A stretch of DNA of 64,000 nucleotides, taken from NCBI GenBank assembly GCA_902538495.1, contig CACBFJ010000006.1, positions 1-64,000 of the forward strand. The letters are read 5' to 3'. Origin of the DNA: an uncultured Pelagibacteraceae bacterium. Lineage in GTDB: Bacteria > Pseudomonadota > Alphaproteobacteria > Pelagibacterales > Pelagibacteraceae. The position numbers and the translations under genes are program-made. Positions 55,789-64,000 of the stretch are shown here, in pieces. Within the stretch, counting starts at the first letter, position 1; the number at the start of each line of letters is the position of its first letter. The notes beneath the pieces were generated by a model that did no database searches, was not told the DNA's origin, and saw nothing but the letters and a program-made list of their open reading frames with translations.

Positions 55789-57624
55789 TTATTCATGAAA
55801 AAAGTTATATATCTTTTTTGCGACTTTTTCTTCTACCCCATCAACAGATTTAATTTCATCAAGACTGGCAGATTCCACTGCTCGAGCAGATCCAAAATGA
55901 TTTAATAAAGCCCTTTTTCTTATAGATCCTATACCATCAATTTGATCTAGTAAGGACTTACTAATTCCTCTTTTTCTTTTAGCCCTATGAGCACTTATCG
56001 CAAAACGATGAGATTCATCTCTCATCCTTTGAAGAAAGAAAAGGGTAGGATCATTTTTATTAAACTTATATTCTTTTCCATTGTGAAAAAAAGTTTCATT
56101 TCCGCTGTTTCTAAATTTCCCCTTGGCAATTGCAATTATTGGGATTTCATGCAGACCTAATTCATTTAAACTCTCTCTTGCAACTGAATATTGGCCTTTT
56201 CCGCCATCAACTATAACTAAGTCAGGAAATGATAGATAATTATCCTTTTCCTGAATTGCTCTTTTAAATCTTCTGTTCAATACCTCTCGCATCATTCCGT
56301 AATCGTCTTGCTCATTTTTTTTCATTTTGATGTTAAATTTTCGGTACCTTTTTTTAACAAATCCCTCTTCACCGAATGCAATTAAAGCTCCAACACTATT
56401 TGTTCCCTGAATATGACTATTATCATAAACCTCTACTAAATTTATATTAGTCTCAAGATTAAACTTACTCGCTACTGAGTCAAATAATTCCCTATTATTC
56501 TGACTTTCATAAAGTTTTCGATTTAAACTTTCTTTTGCATTTTTAATTGCTTGATTAATAACTTTTAATTTTGATCCTTTTTTTGCAACTGATAAATTAA
56601 CTTGTTTACCCTCTTTTCTAGAAAGTGTTTTTTCTATCAAATTTTTTTCTTTTATTTCTTCAGATATTATTATTGATGAGGGTACACTTTTATTTTCATA
56701 AAATTGTGAAACAAAAGAATTAAGTATATTGTCAAGATTTTCATCTGGATCATGTTTTGGAAAAAATGCTTGGTTACCCCAATTTTGTTTTGAACGATAA
56801 AAAAAAACTTGAATACAAGTTTTTCCTGATTCTTTGTAACCTGCGATCACGTCTGCTTCAATTAAATTTGCCTCATTAATCCTTTGAGAAGATTGAATAA
56901 TATTTAGAGACTTAATTCTATCTCTCAAAATCACAGCTTTTTCAAAATCTAAATTCTCACTAGCTTTTTCCATTTGGTCTGAGAGACTTTTTTGAATTTT
57001 TCTCGATTTTCCAGAAACAAATTCTATCGCGTCTTCAACAGTTTTCTTATATTCCTCTTTTTTAACGTAACCAACGCAAGGACCAGAACATCTTTTAATT
57101 TGGTACAGAATACATGGTCGTTCACGATTTTTGAAAACGGTGTCATCACATACCCTTAAATGAAAAATCTTTTGTATCATTTTAATAGTCCAATTTGCTG
57201 AACCCGCAGATGCAAAAGGACCAAAGTAAAAACCTTCCTTAGTTTTTTTTCCTCTATGCCTCTTTATTTGTGGCCACATGTCCTTATTACCAATAAAAAT
57301 AAAAGGAAAAGATTTATCATCTCTTAGAAGAATATTAAATTTTGGTTTGTACTTCTTGATTAAATTGGCCTCCAGTAATAAAGCCTCACTCTCATTTGAA
57401 GTAGTTGTAATCTCAAGATTTTTTGTTTGAGACAACATTCTCTCAGTTCTAATAATATGATTTTTTTCCGCTATATAACTTTTAAGTCTGTTGGGTAAAT
57501 TTTTGGCTTTGCCAACATAAAGAATTTCTCCTTTGTCATTTAACATGCGATAAACACCAGGTAGTTTAGGTATCAAAGGTAGCTTTTTTTTTATTACTTC
57601 TTTTCCAATTTCAGAACTTATCAT
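55789..57624 (-). CDS. uvrC: excinuclease ABC subunit C
   Basis: Makes both incisions in nucleotide excision repair. I use the ATG at 57624 (611 residues); ATG at 57654 lies in folB. The GIY-YIG domain shows [10 protein letters not shown] and [15 protein letters not shown] near residues 20-50, a cysteine-rich [16 protein letters not shown] near 168, the UvrB-binding UVR helix near 200-230, and the RNase H-like domain with [12 protein letters not shown] and [10 protein letters not shown]. Two helix-hairpin-helix segments close it. uvrB is on the same strand 1.1 kb upstream. Confidence 0.96.
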   Translation of the reverse strand: MISSEIGKEVIKKKLPLIPKLPGVYRMLNDKGEILYVGKAKNLPNRLKSYIAEKNHIIRTERMLSQTKNLEITTTSNESEALLLEANLIKKYKPKFNILLRDDKSFPFIFIGNKDMWPQIKRHRGKKTKEGFYFGPFASAGSANWTIKMIQKIFHLRVCDDTVFKNRERPCILYQIKRCSGPCVGYVKKEEYKKTVEDAIEFVSGKSRKIQKSLSDQMEKASENLDFEKAVILRDRIKSLNIIQSSQRINEANLIEADVIAGYKESGKTCIQVFFYRSKQNWGNQAFFPKHDPDENLDNILNSFVSQFYENKSVPSSIIISEEIKEKNLIEKTLSRKEGKQVNLSVAKKGSKLKVINQAIKNAKESLNRKLYESQNNRELFDSVASKFNLETNINLVEVYDNSHIQGTNSVGALIAFGEEGFVKKRYRKFNIKMKKNEQDDYGMMREVLNRRFKRAIQEKDNYLSFPDLVIVDGGKGQYSVARESLNELGLHEIPIIAIAKGKFRNSGNETFFHNGKEYKFNKNDPTLFFLQRMRDESHRFAISAHRAKRKRGISKSLLDQIDGIGSIRKRALLNHFGSARAVESASLDEIKSVDGVEEKVAKKIYNFFHE

Positions 57625-58036
57625 GACTTCTTTTTTTGGTAATTTGGATACCAACAGATGAGCATTGTTTTAAGATTTCTAATTTTTCAATTTTAAGCAT
57701 TATTTTAGCGATCCTTTTATCTTTGAATAACTCATCAAACACAGCCTCTGCTAGAGTTTCTAAAAAATTATAATGTTTTTTTTTGACTAGCTTTGTTACT
57801 AATTTGACAATTGTACTGTAATTGACAATAGATTTAATATCTTTATCATTTGAAGGTTTTTTATCTTGATAGTCAATTTCTAGACTGAATTTAACTTTCT
57901 GAGGTTTTTCTTTTTCAAAATCATAGTACCCAAGTTTTAAATCCAAAATTAAATCATTAATAAGAATTTTTTTTTCATAATTAAAAAGGCTTTTATTTTT
58001 ATCTATTTTGACAATTTTAAGATTATTTTTTTTCAC
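57611..58036 (-). CDS. folB: dihydroneopterin aldolase (FolB family)
   Basis: Folate-pathway enzyme of the tunnel fold. The 141-residue protein has an N-terminal strand [33 protein letters not shown], cut here at about residues 26-55, in which [12 protein letters not shown] is the FolB substrate segment, then [14 protein letters not shown] near 68 and [12 protein letters not shown] near 92. It overlaps the SDR gene by 4 bp and uvrC by 14 bp. Identity is good at family level; a 7,8-dihydroneopterin triphosphate epimerase cannot be fully excluded. Confidence 0.86.
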   Translation of the reverse strand: MKKNNLKIVKIDKNKSLFNYEKKILINDLILDLKLGYYDFEKEKPQKVKFSLEIDYQDKKPSNDKDIKSIVNYSTIVKLVTKLVKKKHYNFLETLAEAVFDELFKDKRIAKIMLKIEKLEILKQCSSVGIQITKKRSHDKF

Positions 58037-58769
58037 TCTTTACCTCCCATTATATCTGGAGTCTGCCAGTTTAAACTTTGACCACTATCAATAGCCAAAA
58101 TTTGTCCTGTAATAGAGCTGTTTTTTATAAAAAAGTCAACTGCATCACATATCTCTTTTACATCAACTTGTTTTTTTAGTGGTGTTGCTAAATATTGATT
58201 TTTAAAGTGTTTTTCAGACTGTCTCTTATTCTTGATTGTTGGTCCCGGAGCTATGCCGTTTACCCTTATATTGGGTGCTAAACTCATAGCGCTAGTTTTG
58301 GTTAAAGTATATAAGCCAGTTTTACTTATTGTGTATGAGAAAAAAAATGGAGTAAGTTTAAAAACTCTTTGATCAATTATATTAATAATATTATTATTTT
58401 TTCCTCTTATATTCTTTGAGAATTCCTTTGATAAAAGAGCAGGAGCTTTAAGATTTATTGAAATGTGATTTCCCCAACTTTTTGAACTAAAGTTTTCTAA
58501 TTTATCATTCTCGAATAATGATGCATTATTAATTAAACAATCAAAATATTTTAGTTTTGACTTAGCAAATTTTATAATTTTCATAACATCTATTTCTTTA
58601 CTAAGATCTCCTTTTACTAAATAAATTTTTGAACCAAAATTCTGAAGTTTCTTTTTTAAATTTTCAGCTTTTATTTTTGATTTATTATAATGAATTATAA
58701 TTTGTTTATTTGGTCCTGATAATTTCTCAGCAATTGCGGCACCTATTCTAGTTGCTCCACCAGTAATTA

Positions 58770-58788
<19 letters not shown>
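58033..58788 (-). CDS. short-chain dehydrogenase, pteridine-reductase-like
   Basis: A 251-residue SDR. The cofactor motif [15 protein letters not shown] near residues 9-23 (TGGxxRIG) and NNAS near 88 resemble the FolM/pteridine reductase group. Catalytic residues appear as [11 protein letters not shown] near 150-160 with Tyr and Lys; GIAPGPT follows near 178. It overlaps folB by 4 bp, which supports a pterin-related role in tetrahydrofolate or tetrahydromonapterin formation. Substrate is inferred. Confidence 0.8.
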
Positions 58789-62171
<3,383 letters not shown>

Positions 62172-62173
62172 CT

Positions 62174-63121
62174 TTATCTTTGATTTAAGATTTTTTTTGC
62201 TGGAAGAGTTTTTTTGATCCAAGATTTTGGAATAGAGTTTAATCCTTTTAATGCTGCAAAATATGCGCCAATAAAATTTGCTCTAGAGCAATTACATCCA
62301 CCAGCCTTAATTGTTTTTAAAATAGCTCTTTGATAATTTGTTGAACTTAGTATTGCATGAATGGAGCTATTAAATGTACCTGGGTAGCTACATGCCATTC
62401 CTAGTTTTTTTACAACGAATGAGTGAGATTTTGATTTTAATTTTTTAATTTTAATTATGTCATTTATAATTGTCTTAAAATTGTGACTTTTCTTAAATTT
62501 TTTGACAAATTCATTTATTGGATTTTTCGCACCTTTAAGAGCAAGATCTATAATGTGAAATTTCGCTAATGCATATTTGTGGCTGATCTTTGAAATTGTT
62601 ACAGTAGTGATTATCTTCTCCAAGCTTTTAAAATCATAACCATAAAGAAAATATGGAAGGCTGGCACAAAAACCATCTGACTCATTTACTTTAACCCCAC
62701 CAGTAGATTTTTTTTTTAATTTTATATTTTTTACAGTTTCAATTACATTTTGATGTATCCAGGGCCCATTAATTATGCCACGCCAGTCTTTAACTTTTTT
62801 ATACTTTGATCTAAGGCCCAGATTCCGCCAATAAATACTTCCAGGGCCAAAATTTTTAAGAATATTTTTTTTAAAACGTGGGTTGATATCATCATGTCCC
62901 TCAAGCAGAGTTTTGAACATGACCTGACCAATTTCATTATATCCAGAAACTTTACCTGTTTTGATATTATAAAAAGGACTTTTATTTTTTTTTAGAAAAG
63001 AAAAGTCTTTTTTTCCTCTTATATAAGAATTTAGCTTTTTTTGATTATAAACCCAATGCAAAGGTCTTGCAGCAGCATCAGCTACAGTTGCACCTAAAAA
63101 TACATGAAGATTATTTTTCAC
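62174..63121 (-). CDS. ADP-ribosylglycohydrolase/J1-crystallin-like protein with altered metal motifs
   Basis: A 315-residue protein with the ARH fold signature GATVADAAARPLHWVY (residues 10-25) and C-terminal GGCNCSRANFIGAYFAAL (274-291). In true ARH enzymes the Mg2+ sites are T-D-D and G-G-D-x-D-T. Here the first is NEIGQVM (62-68) and the second is G-G-C-N-C-S (Cys276, Cys278), so both metal sites look lost or changed, as in the crystallin J1/selenoprotein J branch. Basic and lysine rich. It lies 2 bp from convergent aspC and 1 bp after trxB. Function unknown. Confidence 0.72.
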   Translation of the reverse strand: MKNNLHVFLGATVADAAARPLHWVYNQKKLNSYIRGKKDFSFLKKNKSPFYNIKTGKVSGYNEIGQVMFKTLLEGHDDINPRFKKNILKNFGPGSIYWRNLGLRSKYKKVKDWRGIINGPWIHQNVIETVKNIKLKKKSTGGVKVNESDGFCASLPYFLYGYDFKSLEKIITTVTISKISHKYALAKFHIIDLALKGAKNPINEFVKKFKKSHNFKTIINDIIKIKKLKSKSHSFVVKKLGMACSYPGTFNSSIHAILSSTNYQRAILKTIKAGGCNCSRANFIGAYFAALKGLNSIPKSWIKKTLPAKKILNQR

Positions 63122-63122
63122 G

Positions 63123-64000
63123 TTAGTGTGATAAGAATTTTTCCGCTTCTAAAGCCGCCATACAACCCATTCCTGCTGCAGTTACTGCTTGTCTAAATGT
63201 TTTGTCTTTAACGTCACCAGCTGCATAAACACCAGGAATATTTGTTTCTGTTGAGTCTGGTTTTGTAATTAAATAACCCTCTTTATCCATTTGCAATTGA
63301 TCTTTAAAAAGTTGAGTAGCTGGATCATGACCTATAGCAATAAAAACTCCGTCTAATTTAAGTTCTTCGATTTTATTTGTTTTAACATTTTTAATTTTAA
63401 TACCCTTAACATTTTTAGGGTCTTTATCTCCCACAACGTCTTCTACAACTGAGTCCCAAATAATTTCAATTTTTTTATTTTCCATTAATTTTTTTTGAAG
63501 CATTTTTTCTGCCCTCAAACTATCTCTTCTGTGGATTAATTTTACTTTTGACGCAAATTTTGTAAGAAACATCGCTTCCTCAACCGCTGCATTACCACCA
63601 CCTACAACAGCAACTTCTTTATCTTTAAAGAAAAACCCATCACACGTAGCACACGCTGAAACACCAAATCCTCTAAAGTCTTGCTCAGATTTTAAATTTA
63701 GCCATCTTGCTTGAGCACCGGTTGAAATAATAATGCTGTCAGCAGTGTATTTCTGTCCAGTATCACCCATAGCTTCAAAAGGAGAAGTCTTTAAATTTAC
63801 TGAACTAATGTGATCCTCTATCATCTCAGTTCCAACAGCTTTAGCTTGCTCTTTCATTTGATCCATCAGCCAAGGCCCTTGAATTACATCAGCAAATCCT
63901 GGATAATTTTCTACATCAGTTGTTGTAGTAAGTTGACCACCCGGCTCTGATCCATACACTAAAATTGGATTGAGCATTGCTCTTGCAGCGTAAACAGCGG
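63123..64000 (-). CDS. trxB: thioredoxin reductase (5' end outside window)
   Basis: NADPH-dependent flavoprotein that reduces thioredoxin. The visible part (about 290 residues) continues past the window edge: AVYAARAMLNPILVYG precedes the apparent ATG at 63977, so that methionine is internal. GGQLTTTTDVENYPGF is near the start, the redox CxxC is SACATCDGFFF, the NADPH site is VVGGGNAAVEEAMFL, and the C-terminal FAD motif is GVYAAGDVKDKTFRQAVTAAG. It reads leftward into the ARH-like gene with a 1 bp gap. Confidence 0.95.
   Translation of the reverse strand, partial: AVYAARAMLNPILVYGSEPGGQLTTTTDVENYPGFADVIQGPWLMDQMKEQAKAVGTEMIEDHISSVNLKTSPFEAMGDTGQKYTADSIIISTGAQARWLNLKSEQDFRGFGVSACATCDGFFFKDKEVAVVGGGNAAVEEAMFLTKFASKVKLIHRRDSLRAEKMLQKKLMENKKIEIIWDSVVEDVVGDKDPKNVKGIKIKNVKTNKIEELKLDGVFIAIGHDPATQLFKDQLQMDKEGYLITKPDSTETNIPGVYAAGDVKDKTFRQAVTAAGMGCMAALEAEKFLSH

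Overview
This 64 kb window looks like the chromosome of an alphaproteobacterium of the SAR11 clade (Pelagibacter-like). The inference rests on very AT-rich DNA, intergenic gaps of 0-100 bp, many 1-20 bp gene overlaps, an aa3 oxidase operon, a split F0 ATP synthase operon with a b' subunit, a CcrM-type GANTC methylase, and a crtI-crtB-crtY-blh retinal cassette as used with proteorhodopsin. I see no rRNA, CRISPR array, insertion sequence, prophage or integron. One tRNA is present. No non-coding stretch exceeds about 110 bp.

Layout. 1-8.6 kb: end of pgi, rsmD, purD, a DUF2093 gene, then a leftward lipid A block (msbA, waaA, lpxK, late acyltransferase) below ubiA. 8.6-12.75 kb: a DUF2721 membrane protein, a quinone oxidoreductase/pirin/DoxX run, a HAD dehalogenase and rsmE. 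12.8-20.2 kb: rightward cytochrome oxidase operon (coxB, coxA, ctaB, a 41-aa CoxF-like ORF, ctaG, coxC, SURF1) running into thrC and a peroxiredoxin. 20.2-31.6 kb: a long leftward run smc, atpI-B-E-b'-b, crtI-B-Y, blh, ispH, thrB, rnhA. 31.6-37.3 kb: a DsbA-like protein, a DUF721/DciA-like protein, mutY, an FAD monooxygenase, ccrM, rnhB and a UDG-like protein. 37.3-43 kb: a TPR protein, ispE, tRNA-Gln, cca, greA, hemF, trmL. 43-45.6 kb: petABC (cytochrome bc1). 45.6-51.6 kb: ychF, pth, rplY, prs, a laccase-domain protein, an NDUFAF7-like methyltransferase and lgt. 51.6-54.3 kb: ubiK, then a MarR regulator, response regulator and histidine kinase (PetP/PetR-like). 54.3-64 kb: ilvE, pgsA, uvrC, folB, a pteridine-reductase-like SDR, uvrB, an aspartate aminotransferase, a degenerate ADP-ribosylglycohydrolase relative and the start-truncated trxB.

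How the genes work together. Much of the window serves energy conversion: bc1 complex, aa3 oxidase with its assembly factors, ATP synthase membrane sector, and the enzymes that make retinal from phytoene, with ispH supplying isoprenoid precursor. A second theme is DNA maintenance (smc, mutY, uvrB, uvrC, rnhA, rnhB, ccrM, UDG-like). The most unusual things seen are: an SMC protein that seems to lack a hinge domain; a UDG-family protein that has lost its Fe-S cysteines and the active-site histidine; an ADP-ribosylglycohydrolase relative with both metal motifs replaced; a laccase-domain gene with no ATG/GTG/TTG start for its conserved N terminus; a lone strong Shine-Dalgarno in front of the ATP synthase c subunit; and extreme compaction, with shared stop codons and abutting start codons. 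None of these is shown to be a wholly new system; they are ranked under findings.
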